Shown in pieces: positions 51,578 to 60,863 of a DNA stretch of 64,000 nucleotides. Each line of letters begins with the position of its first letter. Positions within the stretch are counted from its first letter, which is position 1. Below the pieces are notes generated by a model. That model worked only from the letters and a program-made list of their open reading frames with translations. It was not told the origin of the DNA and searched no databases. The position numbers and the translations under genes are program-made. This stretch comes from Vibrio scophthalmi LMG 19158 (GTDB lineage Bacteria; Pseudomonadota; Gammaproteobacteria; Enterobacterales; Vibrionaceae): the NCBI RefSeq assembly GCF_000222585.1, contig NZ_AFWE01000175.1, positions 1-64,000 on the forward strand. Reading direction: 5' to 3'.

Positions 51578-51593
51578 AAGCAATCGTTTGCAT
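51578..51593 (+). promoter_or_regulatory. PurR-like box, distal
   Basis: AAGCAATCGTTTGCAT matches the PurR consensus ACGCAAACGTTTGCGT at 13 of 16 positions. It lies about 28 bases upstream of the -35 element at 51621. Confidence 0.55.
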
Positions 51594-51620
51594 TATTTCG
51601 CAATCACAAGTTAAAAAGCG

Positions 51621-51648
51621 TTGAACTTTTACTCTAAACCCTTACAAT
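51621..51648 (+). promoter_or_regulatory. Sigma-70 promoter of the purine permease gene
   Basis: TTGAAC (51621-51626), 16-base spacer, TACAAT (51643-51648). Start of transcription is expected near 51655, immediately before the riboswitch. Confidence 0.7.
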
Positions 51649-51650
51649 CC

Positions 51651-51666
51651 GCGCAAACGATTACGT
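51651..51666 (+). promoter_or_regulatory. PurR-like box overlapping the transcription start
   Basis: GCGCAAACGATTACGT matches ACGCAAACGTTTGCGT at 13 of 16 positions and overlaps the expected start of transcription, a typical repressor position. Confidence 0.6.
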
Positions 51667-51735
51667 GCTGTATATGTCTAGTGAATTGGACTGGACGTCT
51701 CTACCATCGAGCCTATCTCGGTGACTACAGTAAGT
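51663..51735 (+). promoter_or_regulatory. Purine riboswitch, guanine class
   Basis: All conserved parts of the purine aptamer are visible: J1/2 TATA (51671-51674), P2 TGTCTAGT with ACTGGACG (8 base pairs, 7-base loop GAATTGG), J2/3 TCTCTACC (51698-51705), P3 ATCGAG with CTCGGT, and J3/1 GACTA (51723-51727) closing into P1. The discriminator position is C (GACTA, not GATTA), predicting guanine or hypoxanthine rather than adenine. An imperfect hairpin AAGTTGGC/GCGAACTT just downstream overlaps the P1 3' strand and may be the expression platform. Confidence 0.88.
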
Positions 51736-51812
51736 TGGCTTATTTTAGGCGAACTTTCTCTATATCAGCATGTGTACCCATCTTCTATTTAATTAAGTTG
51801 TAAGGTTACATT

Positions 51813-53183
51813 GTGAGTGTCGAATCTACCCTCAAAGCCCTGAAATCTTCTGGCATTCTAGAGTCGATCTTTAAGATCTCAGAACGAAAAACCACGGTTA
51901 GCACCGAGCTGTACGCTGGCTTTATTACCTTCTTGGCGATGAGCTACATTCTCGCGGTCAACCCAGCGATTTTGGGAGGTATTCCGGGGATGGATAAAGG
52001 CGCGGTGTTTACGGCGACGGCAATCTCAGCGGCGATTGCGACCTTGATTATGGGTATTTGGGGTAACTACCCAGTGATGCTGGCACCGGGCATGAGTATG
52101 AATGGCTTTTTCAAAGGCATGTTGCTCAGCGGTTCAGTGGCTGTGGTATGGCACGAAGCACTATTCGGTATTTTCCTCTCTGGTGTGCTGTACCTGATTT
52201 TGTCGATGACCAATATTCGTAAGGCGATGATTGAATCATTGCCTGAAGATCTGAAACTGTCGATCACGGTATCCTTGGGTCTGTTTATTGCGTTTTTGGG
52301 TTTGAAAAATGCAGGCATCATCGTTTCTAACCCAATCATTCTGGTCAGCATGGGTGATATCGCTAATCCGCAGGTATTGATTGCCTACATCAGTATCTTT
52401 ATCGCCCTCGGTTGTATGGTGCGTGATATTAAGTTAGCGACCTTTATCTCTTTTGTATCAGCCATCGTATTAACGGTCATCGCGGATGTCATGCTAGGCA
52501 CCAACTACGCGCCAATTCCGGATCAAATCGTGTCAATGCCGCCGAGCATGGACAGCACTTTCGGTGCGATTTTCGATTTATCGGGTATTACCATGGATAA
52601 GTGGTTTGATTTACTGTTTATCGTGGTGATCTTCCTAATTGTCGATTTCTTTGATGGCCTTAGCACCATCATTGGCGTAGGCCGTGATGCCGGTATTATT
52701 GATGAAGATGGCAAAGTGCCAAACGCTCGTTCTGCGCTGGTTGCCGATGCGGGCGGTACCGTAATTGGCTCTATTCTTGGCACGACCTCTATCACGGCAT
52801 TCTCTGAGTCAGGTATTGCTTCTTCGCAAGGCGCGAAGACCGGTTTAGCTGCAGTATTGGTGGCGGGCATGTTCATGCTGTCGCTATTCCTTTACCCGCT
52901 GTTCTCGATCTTCTCTGCAGCGATGGTGGCCCCTGCGATGGTTGTGGTTGGGATCTACATGATTGGTCGTTTAGGCCAAATCAACTGGGATCAGAAAGAG
53001 TCACGCATTTCAGCTTTCTTTACCATCATGTTTACCGTGTTGAGTTTCTCGCCAGCGAACGGGATGGCGATGGGCTTTATTAGCTACTGTTTCGCCATGG
53101 TTGTGGCTGGCCGAGCGAAAGAAGTACACCCAGCAATTTATGTGTTGTCGTTGGTGTTCCTTGCGTACTTAGTGTTGTTGTAA
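51813..53183 (+). CDS. NCS2 family purine permease (AzgA-like)
   Basis: 456-residue membrane transporter with about 12-14 helices. AzgA-like features: TELYAGFITFLAMSYILAVNP near the N-terminus, MLAPGMSMNGFFKG, and the late SGIASSQGAKTGLAA motif that lines the substrate site. Family members take up adenine, guanine or hypoxanthine. GTG start 51813 with TAAGG upstream. Control by a guanine-class riboswitch and PurR-like boxes supports a guanine or hypoxanthine substrate, which is inference. Confidence 0.93.
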   Translation: MSVESTLKALKSSGILESIFKISERKTTVSTELYAGFITFLAMSYILAVNPAILGGIPGMDKGAVFTATAISAAIATLIMGIWGNYPVMLAPGMSMNGFFKGMLLSGSVAVVWHEALFGIFLSGVLYLILSMTNIRKAMIESLPEDLKLSITVSLGLFIAFLGLKNAGIIVSNPIILVSMGDIANPQVLIAYISIFIALGCMVRDIKLATFISFVSAIVLTVIADVMLGTNYAPIPDQIVSMPPSMDSTFGAIFDLSGITMDKWFDLLFIVVIFLIVDFFDGLSTIIGVGRDAGIIDEDGKVPNARSALVADAGGTVIGSILGTTSITAFSESGIASSQGAKTGLAAVLVAGMFMLSLFLYPLFSIFSAAMVAPAMVVVGIYMIGRLGQINWDQKESRISAFFTIMFTVLSFSPANGMAMGFISYCFAMVVAGRAKEVHPAIYVLSLVFLAYLVLL

Positions 53184-53221
53184 CCCGAACAGCCGCTATT
53201 GGTATTAAAACTGCAAAATAA

Positions 53222-53246
53222 ATGGCCTTGCGCTTTGCAAGGCCAT
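53222..53246 (+). terminator. Stem-loop after the permease gene
   Basis: Perfect 10-base arms ATGGCCTTGC and GCAAGGCCAT around GCTTT; the following CCCTCTTT is a poor T tract, so termination may be partial. Confidence 0.7.
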
Positions 53247-53309
53247 CCCTCTTTCATAAAGCCGTGATAAAATTAACCATTAGATGTTAATTATTGATGA
53301 GCTTGAACC

Positions 53310-53735
53310 ATGCCTTCTAATCTTCCTAAGTCGTTCAGTCGACCGTTTTTAAAAGTATTCCATATTTTGGAAGCGATACTCTTGGTCGCGATTACGCTAG
53401 CCACCTTATTCGCGATGGTGGAAGAGTTTGTGCATGTTTTTGTCGAAAGACGCGTGCAGTTAACCGATATCTTGTTGATGTTTATCTATCTTGAAGTCTT
53501 GGCGATGGTGCAGCAGTTTGTGATGAACGGTAAGATCCCGGTGCGCTACCCAATCTATATCGCCATGATGGCGATTGCTCGTTATATCACTCTGGGGATG
53601 AAAGAGCTCGATGCCACCTTGATTGTATGGCTATCACTGGCAGCCTTTATTCTTGCCGCCGCGACCTTATTGATCCGTGTTGGTCACCACTATTGGCCAT
53701 ACATCGACGGACGTACCACCGAAAAAGACGAATAG
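53310..53735 (+). CDS. psiE: Phosphate-starvation-inducible protein PsiE
   Basis: 141-residue inner-membrane protein with four predicted helices; function not established. Family features: HILEAILLVAITLATLFAM, LEVLAMVQQF and RYPIYIAMMAIARYI. Lies after the permease and its stem-loop, followed by its own terminator. Confidence 0.93.
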   Translation: MPSNLPKSFSRPFLKVFHILEAILLVAITLATLFAMVEEFVHVFVERRVQLTDILLMFIYLEVLAMVQQFVMNGKIPVRYPIYIAMMAIARYITLGMKELDATLIVWLSLAAFILAAATLLIRVGHHYWPYIDGRTTEKDE

Positions 53736-53753
53736 TCGAACATGGTCGCTTAG

Positions 53754-53777
53754 AGCCTCGCAATTGCGGGGCTTTTT
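53754..53777 (+). terminator. Terminator of psiE
   Basis: AGCCTCGC and GCGGGGCT (one G-U pair) around AATT, then TTTTT. Confidence 0.9.
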
Positions 53778-54014
53778 AGTGAGTGAGTTAGAGTTATTGA
53801 TGAATTAATCAGAATAGTTGCGGTAACGCAGACACTAAGCGATGACGTCATCGAATTTTTGGTTCAAACTAATCACTCACATTTAATTTTGTTACCCGCA
53901 CGCATTTGCAGATAAGACGGGTATATCGTTGATACGCATTTAAAACACAACGTGAGTCGTCTGTACTCTAGATAGTCAGTGTTAGGAGCGTTAAAGCTCG
54001 CTTTTGAGGTAGTT

Positions 54015-54878
54015 ATGCAAGGTATTCTTTCCATCCAGTCTCATGTTGTTTATGGCTGTGCCGGCAACAGTTCAGCGGTATTCCCACTGCAACGTTTGGG
54101 GCATATCGTGTGGCCGATTCACACCGTGCAATTCTCTAACCATACCCAATACACCCAAGGTTGGACGGGTAAGGTGATGCAGCAAGGTGATATCACGGCA
54201 TTGGCCGATGGTTTAATCAATATCGATGCCGCGCGTAAAGTAAAAGCAGTGATCTCTGGTTACATGGGCAGCGGCGTGCAAGCCGATGAAATTTTGGCAA
54301 CCGTTGAGCGCGTTAAGCAGCACAACCCACAAGCGCTTTACGTGTGCGATCCTGTGATGGGTGATCCGGAGAAAGGTTGTATTGTCAGCCCTGAAGTGAC
54401 TGAAGCCTTATGTGAACGAGTCATGAAAAAAGCTGACATCATTGTGCCAAACCAATTTGAATTAGCGCGTTTTACCGGCATTGAAATTCATGATTTGGAC
54501 AGTGCGATTGAAGCGTGTCAGCTTGCGCTAACCATGGGGCCAAAGATTGTCTTGGTTAAACATCTACACTGCGCTTCTAAACAAGATTTCACCATGCTGA
54601 TGGCGTGTGATGAAGGACTCTTCTTGGTTACACGTCCACTATTGGATTTTGTGCGCCAGCCTGTGGGCGTGGGTGATTTGATTACTTCTATCTTTACCGG
54701 TCACTATCTGAACAACAATGATCCAATCTTATCGTTTGAGCTGTGCAATACAGCTGTGTACAGCGTGCTAAAAGAGACTGCAGAACGTAATGAGTGGGAA
54801 TTGCAGATTGTTCCTGTGCAAGATGCGGTTGCCAGCACTGACGAACCGGCGTTTAAAGCACAAAAGATTGAGCGTTAG
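54015..54878 (+). CDS. pdxY: Pyridoxal kinase PdxY
   Basis: 287-residue ribokinase-fold kinase; phosphorylates pyridoxal in the vitamin B6 salvage pathway. QGILSIQSHVVYGCAGNSSAVFP N-terminus, CDPVMGD, and the catalytic anion hole/base GVGDLITS are intact. The frame is open from 53979, but ATG 54015 has GAGGT four bases upstream and gives exactly 287 residues, as in E. coli. Confidence 0.96.
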   Translation: MQGILSIQSHVVYGCAGNSSAVFPLQRLGHIVWPIHTVQFSNHTQYTQGWTGKVMQQGDITALADGLINIDAARKVKAVISGYMGSGVQADEILATVERVKQHNPQALYVCDPVMGDPEKGCIVSPEVTEALCERVMKKADIIVPNQFELARFTGIEIHDLDSAIEACQLALTMGPKIVLVKHLHCASKQDFTMLMACDEGLFLVTRPLLDFVRQPVGVGDLITSIFTGHYLNNNDPILSFELCNTAVYSVLKETAERNEWELQIVPVQDAVASTDEPAFKAQKIER

Positions 54879-54898
54879 ATTCTAGCGTGCCTAAAATT

Positions 54899-54941
54899 AA
54901 AAAGCCCTGCACCGTTGCTTAAAACAGTTCAGGGCTTTTTG
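54899..54941. terminator. Bidirectional terminator between pdxY and yicC
   Basis: AAAGCCCTG and CAGGGCTTT arms with a long loop, A run before and T run after, serving both convergent genes. Confidence 0.88.
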
Positions 54942-54964
54942 TTCTCTGGAATATCGTAATACGA

Positions 54965-55831
54965 TTACTCGATATTCTGGATCTGTTCGCGCATCTGTTC
55001 GATTAGAACTTTTAGTTCAACACCTGATGCGGTGATATCAGTGCTGATTGATTTTGACGCTAGCGTGTTTGATTCACGGTTGAACTCTTGCATCATGAAG
55101 TCCAGTTTACGGCCACAAGCGCCGCCTTTCTTCATTACAGCCAAAGTCTCTTTTACGTGAGAATCTAGGCGATCCAACTCTTCCGCCACATCTGATTTTT
55201 GCGCCAGTAAGATCAGCTCTTGTTCAACGCGTGAGCCATCAAGATCAACTTTCGCATCTTCAAATTTACCCAGTAGGCGCTCACGTTGCCACACAAGAAT
55301 TTCAGGCATGCGCGCACGTACTTTCACTACTTCATCAGTGATGGCGGTTAAACGCTGCTCGATCAGCGCTTTCATGTTGTCGCCTTCACGGCCACGCGCT
55401 TCGATAAACTCGTTGATGGCATCATCAAAGCCAGCAAGAAGGTCTTTGTTTACGCTGTCCATGTCTTGCTCTGGGGTTTCCATTACACCAGACCACTGCA
55501 TGACTTGGAATGGGTTAATACGGCTGTCATCACCGGTTAATGCCATCACTTGCTTTGCTGCATTGATTACTTGTTTGGCTAGCGTTTCGTTGATGGTCAG
55601 ATCGCCTTGCGCTGCAGGGTTTGCTTCAAAACGTAGGTGACACTCTACTTTACCGCGCGCTAGACGTTTGCGAAAACGGTCGCGTAGAATTGGCTCAAGG
55701 CCACGGAACTGTTCTGGTAGGCGGAAGTAGGTTTCAAGGTAGCGTTGGTTTACGCTGCGAATTTCCCATACTGCGGTGCCCCAGTCGCCTTTCACTTCTT
55801 TACGGGCATAAGCTGTCATGCTGTAGATCAT
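54965..55831 (-). CDS. yicC: YicC family endoribonuclease
   Basis: 288-residue protein beginning MIYSMTAYARKE, with the YicC N domain and the C-terminal DUF1732 helical segment (VAEELDRLDSHV... GRKLDFMMQEFNRE). Recent work describes E. coli YicC as an RNase acting on RyhB with PNPase; role here is inferred. Divergent from rph as in enterics. Confidence 0.94.
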   Translation of the reverse strand: MIYSMTAYARKEVKGDWGTAVWEIRSVNQRYLETYFRLPEQFRGLEPILRDRFRKRLARGKVECHLRFEANPAAQGDLTINETLAKQVINAAKQVMALTGDDSRINPFQVMQWSGVMETPEQDMDSVNKDLLAGFDDAINEFIEARGREGDNMKALIEQRLTAITDEVVKVRARMPEILVWQRERLLGKFEDAKVDLDGSRVEQELILLAQKSDVAEELDRLDSHVKETLAVMKKGGACGRKLDFMMQEFNRESNTLASKSISTDITASGVELKVLIEQMREQIQNIE

Positions 55832-56027
55832 CGAATTTTCCTGTCTTATATATGCTGAAAATTAACCCTGAGATAGTAGCACAGTTGGCGTAGCAATCTT
55901 GCGGTCTATTATTGCTTTATGAGGATGAGAGGGATTTGAGCATGTAGCTTTACTCGCCAGTCCCACTCTTTTCCGCTATAATCTTGCCCCAACCAAACGT
56001 TTCCCCTGCTTATTAAGGTACATGCCC

Positions 56028-56744
56028 ATGCGTCCAAATGACCGCAAGGCGGATCAAATTCGCCCAATCAAAATTACTCGTAACTATACTGCGTATGCAG
56101 AAGGCTCTGTACTCGTAGAGTTCGGTAACACCAAGGTTCTTTGTAACGCTTCTATTGAAGAAAACGTACCGCATTGGATGAAAGGCAAGGGTAAAGGCTG
56201 GGTAACGGCTGAATATGGCATGCTGCCACGTGCAACGCATACGCGTAACCGTCGTGAAGCGGCAAGCGGTAAACAGGGCGGCCGTACCATGGAAATTCAA
56301 CGCCTGATCGCGCGCAGCTTGCGTGCTGTGGTTGACCTAAAAGCGATGGGCGAGTTTATGATCACAGTTGACTGTGATGTTATCCAAGCAGATGGCGGTA
56401 CACGTACTGCGTCTATCTCTGGTGCAAGTGTTGCGCTAGCAGATGCATTCCAACACCTGATTGAAAAAGGCAAGTTGAAGAAAAACCCAATGAAAGGCCA
56501 TGTTGCGGCGGTTTCAGTGGGTCTGCTGGGTGATGACGTGTTGTGTGATCTTGAGTACGTTGAAGATTCAGCGGCAGACACTGATATGAACGTAGTGATG
56601 ACCGAAGATGGTCGCATGATCGAAGTGCAAGGCACGGCAGAAGGCGAACCGTTCACTCATCTACAATTGCTGGCGCTATTAGAGTCGGCAACCAAAGGTG
56701 TGGCAGATATTGTCGCGGCGCAGAAGGCGGCGTTGGCAGAATAA
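56028..56744 (+). CDS. rph: Ribonuclease PH
   Basis: 238-residue phosphorolytic 3' exoribonuclease that trims tRNA 3' ends. [43 protein letters not shown] and DADGGT-type [14 protein letters not shown] are intact, unlike the frameshifted E. coli K-12 copy. ATG 56022 has AAGG four bases upstream; I chose ATG 56028 to match the 238-residue V. cholerae form (MRPNDR). Its terminator and pyrE follow. Confidence 0.97.
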   Translation: MRPNDRKADQIRPIKITRNYTAYAEGSVLVEFGNTKVLCNASIEENVPHWMKGKGKGWVTAEYGMLPRATHTRNRREAASGKQGGRTMEIQRLIARSLRAVVDLKAMGEFMITVDCDVIQADGGTRTASISGASVALADAFQHLIEKGKLKKNPMKGHVAAVSVGLLGDDVLCDLEYVEDSAADTDMNVVMTEDGRMIEVQGTAEGEPFTHLQLLALLESATKGVADIVAAQKAALAE

Positions 56745-56751
56745 TCATTTT

Positions 56752-56780
56752 ATAGCTTCCTTTCGGAGGCTATTTTTTTA
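56752..56780 (+). terminator. rph terminator / probable pyrE attenuator
   Basis: ATAGCTTCC and GGAGGCTAT around TTTC followed by seven T, starting only 8 bases past the rph stop. In enterics the terminator at this spot attenuates pyrE in response to UTP through coupling to rph translation; the same spacing suggests the same control. Confidence 0.85.
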
Positions 56781-56788
56781 TTTTCGTC

Positions 56789-56895
56789 ATAGATGGCATC
56801 AATGCGTTGTTAGCGTCGCTTCCTCACCCTAATCACATACTGGAGTATGCTCATAGGGATGAGGAATCTTGCTGCCTAGCCTTGAAACCATCTAT
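56789..56895. repeat. ERIC-like intergenic repeat between rph and pyrE
   Basis: About 107-base imperfect palindrome: terminal arms ATAGATGG and CCATCTAT, inner arms CCTCACCCTA and TAGGGATGAGG, central CATACTGGAGTATG. The centre (TCACATACT...AGTATGCTC..GGGAT...CTTGCTGCC) lines up with the enterobacterial ERIC core. Such elements are known in Vibrio. Confidence 0.75.
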
Positions 56896-56962
56896 TTAGA
56901 AAATGTTTCGTTATTGTTTATGAATAGTTTAGAGCACTAGACCTTTATTTAGAGAGTAAGAG

Positions 56963-57604
56963 ATGAAAGCATACCAGCGTGAATTTATTGAATTTGCATT
57001 AGAGAAGGAAGTTTTAAAGTTTGGTGAGTTTACTTTGAAATCAGGCCGTAAGAGCCCGTATTTCTTTAACGCTGGCCTGTTTAATACTGGCCGTGATTTG
57101 GCGCGTTTAGGTCGTTTTTATGCGGCGGCGCTAGCAGACTCTGGTATCGAGTTTGATGTGTTGTTTGGCCCTGCTTACAAAGGCATTCCAATTGCGACGA
57201 CGACAGCGGTTGCACTGGCTGATCACCATGATATGGATAAGCCTTACTGCTTTAACCGTAAAGAAGCCAAAGATCACGGTGAAGGTGGCAACCTAGTCGG
57301 TAGCGCACTTGAAGGCCGCATTATGTTGGTGGACGATGTGATCACAGCAGGTACGGCGATTCGTGAATCAATGGAAATCATTCAAGCGAATGGCGCCGAC
57401 CTTGCGGGCGTATTGGTTGCGATTGACCGTCAAGAGAAAGGCAAAGGTGAGTTGTCTGCGATTCAAGAAGTGGAGCGTGATTTTAACTGTGAAATCATCT
57501 CAATTGTGAGCTTGATCGATCTGATCACTTACCTTGAAGAAAAAGGCACCAGTGCAGAGCATCTAGAAGCTGTCAAAGCGTACCGCGCACAATACGGCAT
57601 CTAA
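56963..57604 (+). CDS. pyrE: Orotate phosphoribosyltransferase
   Basis: 213-residue type I PRTase; makes OMP from orotate and PRPP in pyrimidine synthesis. PRPP loop [17 protein letters not shown], flexible loop [13 protein letters not shown] with active Lys and Asp/His, and GPAYKGIPI. Cotranscribed with rph through an attenuator and an ERIC-like element. Confidence 0.98.
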   Translation: MKAYQREFIEFALEKEVLKFGEFTLKSGRKSPYFFNAGLFNTGRDLARLGRFYAAALADSGIEFDVLFGPAYKGIPIATTTAVALADHHDMDKPYCFNRKEAKDHGEGGNLVGSALEGRIMLVDDVITAGTAIRESMEIIQANGADLAGVLVAIDRQEKGKGELSAIQEVERDFNCEIISIVSLIDLITYLEEKGTSAEHLEAVKAYRAQYGI

Positions 57605-57699
57605 TAGCAAATTTTTTAAGCGAGATTTGCTACTACGTTCGTTGCTCACTGTTGCAAGTGACGGCCAATGAGAGCGTTGTTCATGGCTCATCGTCCATT

Positions 57700-57739
57700 G
57701 GTCATCCTAGAGAGCAGGAACGACGAGTCGGGGATCTGG
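57700..57739. repeat. Diverged hairpin repeat copy after pyrE
   Basis: GTCATCCTAGAGAGCAGGAACGACGAGTCGGGGATCTGG aligns with the 44.7-44.9 kb repeat (GTCATTCC...GAGGAACGAA...GGGAATCTG): same flanks, same GGAACGA loop, smaller stem. Read as a distant copy of the same family. Confidence 0.65.
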
Positions 57740-57751
57740 TTTGATTAAAAA

Positions 57752-57790
57752 AGAAAAGGGGCTGATGGATATCCATCAGGCCCTTTTTGT
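57752..57790. terminator. Terminator between pyrE and lpxL
   Basis: GGGGCTGATGG and CCATCAGGCCC (one mismatch-type pair) around ATAT, with an A run before and T run after; can serve both convergent genes. Confidence 0.93.
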
Positions 57791-57840
57791 TTTTTTGCTG
57801 TCGTATATTGTTTCGATGCTGCTTACTGTGTTGATAGTGC

Positions 57841-58791
57841 TTACTGATAGCGACAGGCTTTCTTCTTGCTTTGGTCTGCCATGGTTTTGAAACGCTTGTG
57901 TAGCCACATCCATTGCGATGGTGCGCGTAGGATAATCATCTCGACGTATTTGTTCATGTATGCCGCCGCGGCTGTTTCGTCTTTTTGTGGGTAATCTTGT
58001 TCGATAGAGATATCGGCAATGATTTCATATTTACCTTTCTCGTTTCTAAACCCAGAACCCGGGATGATTTTGCATTTGCTGGTGTAGGCAAGAATGCTGG
58101 TGCCAGTGGTGGTACAGGCATCTTCTACGGCAAAAAATGGCACGAAGACGGATTTGTTACGACCATAGTCATGGTCAGGTAAATAGAAGAGATGTTCACC
58201 ATCGCGCAAGACACGAATCATCTGTTTGATGTCTTTGCGATCAATCAGTTTATTACCATTGTGGGTGCGGCCCCAATATTGGATGAAGTTGTAAGCGGGG
58301 TTATTGTGTGGGCGAAAAACGCCGTAGCCACCTAAGCCCATTACGCCTAATGCGCGAGCCGTGATCTCTAAGTTGAGCGCGTGTACGCAGCACAGCAGAA
58401 CGCCTTGTTTTTCAGCGGTGTATTGGCGTAGCAGTTGAGTGTCTTTATCGACAATGATGCGCTTGAATCGCCATGTTGGCCAAAACCAAGTAATGCCGGT
58501 TTCAATTAAGGCGAGGCCGGTATTTTTGAAGTTGTCTTCGACGATGGCTTGGCGCTCTTGCTCGCTCTTTTGTGGAAAAGCGAGCTCAAGATTGCGTTGC
58601 GTGATATGAACTCTGCTTTTGCCATATTTCATACCGATGTGGCCGATAAATCGACCAAAGCGATAGAGCAGTGAGTAAGGAAGTATATTGACGATGATGG
58701 CTAAACATCCAAACCCCAACCAAACACCCCAATTGCGCGGGTGTAATAGTGATAAAGAAAAGGTTGGCTTGGCGTATTTATCGTTACTCAT
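57841..58791 (-). CDS. lpxL: Lipid A secondary acyltransferase, LpxL type
   Basis: 316-residue inner-membrane acyltransferase that adds a secondary acyl chain to Kdo2-lipid IVA. N-terminal helix, FPQKSEQER, ETGITWFWPTWRFKR, the His/Glu catalytic motif in HALNLEITARALG (HX4E), DRKDIKQMIRVL, LPDHDYGRNKSVFVPFFAVE and MWLHKRFKT all follow E. coli LpxL rather than LpxM. Where I recall V. cholerae having two such genes next to pyrE, only one is present here, so its chain specificity cannot be assumed. Confidence 0.87.
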   Translation of the reverse strand: MSNDKYAKPTFSLSLLHPRNWGVWLGFGCLAIIVNILPYSLLYRFGRFIGHIGMKYGKSRVHITQRNLELAFPQKSEQERQAIVEDNFKNTGLALIETGITWFWPTWRFKRIIVDKDTQLLRQYTAEKQGVLLCCVHALNLEITARALGVMGLGGYGVFRPHNNPAYNFIQYWGRTHNGNKLIDRKDIKQMIRVLRDGEHLFYLPDHDYGRNKSVFVPFFAVEDACTTTGTSILAYTSKCKIIPGSGFRNEKGKYEIIADISIEQDYPQKDETAAAAYMNKYVEMIILRAPSQWMWLHKRFKTMADQSKKKACRYQ

Positions 58792-58848
58792 AAGTCACTA
58801 TCCCAAACAGAGTTGCATGTTTAGATTTGAATAATTGATGGCTACCCG

Positions 58849-59439
58849 TTACTCAATTTGATTTTTTAGCAGGGCCCAGTATTCATCAAAGTTAGCGGTC
58901 GGTTGATATTTAAAGTCAGAACGCACGAAGCGATTGAGGCTGCCTTCTACCTGACCTAGCAATTGCGCGGCGAGGATGCTTTCATCCACCGGGAACGATT
59001 TGCCTTCACGTAGTTTACGCTCACGCAGAATCTGACGCAAAGAGGTTTCAATTCGCTCGAATAACTGGTTAATACGCTCACGTAGACGCTCATTTTCAAA
59101 CATCAGCGCGTGACCAGAGAGAATACGGGTAAGGCCCGGGTTACGCTCAGCAAAGGCGAGTATTAATTGTAGCACCAAGCGAATGCGTGTAAGGGTGTCT
59201 TTTTCTTCATCTAAAATGCGGTTGATGCGCGACATTAAAGACTCTTCGATAAATTCGATCAAGCCTTCAAACATGCGTGCTTTACTTGGGAAGTGTCGGT
59301 AAAGCGCTGCTTCAGAAACGCCAACTTGTTTCGCCAGTTTTGCAGTTGTAATACGAGAGGCACCCTCGTTAGATTCCAACATTTGTGCCAACGCTTGTAA
59401 GATCTCTTCTCGGCGATTGGTTTTTCTTGTTACAGCCAT
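58849..59439 (-). CDS. slmA: Nucleoid occlusion factor SlmA
   Basis: 196-residue TetR-family protein that binds DNA and blocks FtsZ rings over the nucleoid. N-terminal HTH ([25 protein letters not shown]) and long helical ligand-like domain. A TTG precedes the ATG; ATG 59439 has AGGA seven bases upstream. In V. cholerae SlmA also activates chitobiose-utilisation genes. Between lpxL and coaBC, the usual place (former ttk). Confidence 0.96.
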   Translation of the reverse strand: MAVTRKTNRREEILQALAQMLESNEGASRITTAKLAKQVGVSEAALYRHFPSKARMFEGLIEFIEESLMSRINRILDEEKDTLTRIRLVLQLILAFAERNPGLTRILSGHALMFENERLRERINQLFERIETSLRQILRERKLREGKSFPVDESILAAQLLGQVEGSLNRFVRSDFKYQPTANFDEYWALLKNQIE

Positions 59440-59553
59440 CAACGCTTCCTTTTATTACCACTTATTTAGCAAAGAAATGTTCACCCTACTTCCTACTTAA
59501 GCAAAGCAGGATCAAAGCAGGGTGATTAGCTCAAAAAAATTAAGAATTTCAGA

Positions 59554-60753
59554 TTACAGTTTATCGGCAATCATCTGCAAAATTTGCTGCGCAATCTGTT
59601 GTTTTGATGCAAGAGTAAGTGATTGCTCACCCTCTTTCCAGTATACGGTAATGGCATTATCGTTACTATTGAACCCTTGCCCAGCAAGCGAGACATCATT
59701 CGCACAGATCATATCGAGATTCTTACGCTCAAGTTTGCTTAGTGCGTACTGTTTTACGTTTTGCGTTTCCGCAGCAAAGCCGACGGTAAATGGGCGATTT
59801 TCTGTCATGGCGGCGACGCTAGCCACGATGTCAGGGTTCTTGATCATCTTCACCGTCATCGCATCATTATCTGCCGTTTTCTTCAACTTATTGTCGGCTA
59901 CGGTTTCTGGGCGATAATCGGCGACTGCTGCACAGCTAATGAAGACATCACTTTGCTGGGCGTGATTCATCACCGCTTGGTGCATATCCAAAGCGCTTTC
60001 AACGTTCACGCGTTGGCAGCCTTGTGGGGTAGCTAATGCCACCGGGCCGCTGACAAGTGTTACATCCGCGCCCAGTTTTTGTGCCATGTCAGCCAAGGCG
60101 AACCCCATCTTGCCTGAGCTGTGGTTACTGATATAGCGCACAGGATCGATCGCTTCACGAGTAGGGCCTGCGGTGATCAGAATCGATTTGCCTTTGAGTG
60201 GCTTATCGGCAAAAAATTGCTCACACAAACCGACTAATTGCATTGGCTCTAACATGCGGCCTGGGCCGACATCGCCACAGGCTTGCTCGCCAGCTGCGGG
60301 TCCCCAGATGTGCATGCCACGACGACTTAACGTCGCAATGTTCTCTTGAGTGGCTAAATTCAGGTACATCTGCTGATTCATCGCAGGAGAGACAGCAATC
60401 GGTGCATCGCTAGCAAGTACTAACGTTGTCAGCAGATCATTCCCCATGCCAGCGGCCATACGGGCAATTAGATCTGCCGTTGCAGGAGCAAGTAGCACCA
60501 AATCCGCCCATTTAGCCAGCTCGATATGGCCCATTGACGCTTCTGCTGCGGGATCTAATAAGCTATCAGAGACAGGTCTGCCCGAAACGGCTTGCATGGT
60601 GAGCGGGGTAATGAACTCTTTGGCTGCGTGCGTCATTACGACTTGCACTTGTGCGCCACGCTCAATCAGGCGACGGGTTAACTCGGCACATTTATAAGCC
60701 GCAATACCGCCACTAATACCAAGTAGGATTTTTTTTCCTGCGAGTGTTTGCAT
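59554..60753 (-). CDS. coaBC: Bifunctional phosphopantothenoylcysteine decarboxylase/synthetase CoaBC
   Basis: 399-residue CoA-biosynthesis enzyme. The CoaC half has [11 protein letters not shown], a PAMNQQMY substrate motif and GDVGPGRM; the CoaB half has [25 protein letters not shown] and the Lys-rich NKLKK nucleotide segment. Length matches Dfp of E. coli. Confidence 0.97.
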   Translation of the reverse strand: MQTLAGKKILLGISGGIAAYKCAELTRRLIERGAQVQVVMTHAAKEFITPLTMQAVSGRPVSDSLLDPAAEASMGHIELAKWADLVLLAPATADLIARMAAGMGNDLLTTLVLASDAPIAVSPAMNQQMYLNLATQENIATLSRRGMHIWGPAAGEQACGDVGPGRMLEPMQLVGLCEQFFADKPLKGKSILITAGPTREAIDPVRYISNHSSGKMGFALADMAQKLGADVTLVSGPVALATPQGCQRVNVESALDMHQAVMNHAQQSDVFISCAAVADYRPETVADNKLKKTADNDAMTVKMIKNPDIVASVAAMTENRPFTVGFAAETQNVKQYALSKLERKNLDMICANDVSLAGQGFNSNDNAITVYWKEGEQSLTLASKQQIAQQILQMIADKL

Positions 60754-60847
60754 GTTTGAATCTCCAAATTTCTGCTGCCGATAATATCACAACCGCCGAT
60801 GGGATTAAGTGTGATGACCTCCGCCGAAACAAACCTAAGTCAAACTA

Positions 60848-60863
60848 GTGAACAATAGTTCAC
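60848..60863. repeat. Small inverted repeat upstream of the chemoreceptor gene
   Basis: GTGAAC, AATA spacer, GTTCAC, flanked on both sides by AACTAG. A possible operator in the 238-base gap between coaBC and the chemoreceptor; no protein can be assigned. Confidence 0.4.

Noticed and set aside
51621-51803. 60-codon open frame before the purine permease
   Set aside because: It coincides with the promoter and the riboswitch aptamer; base conservation is explained by RNA structure and no ribosome site precedes it.
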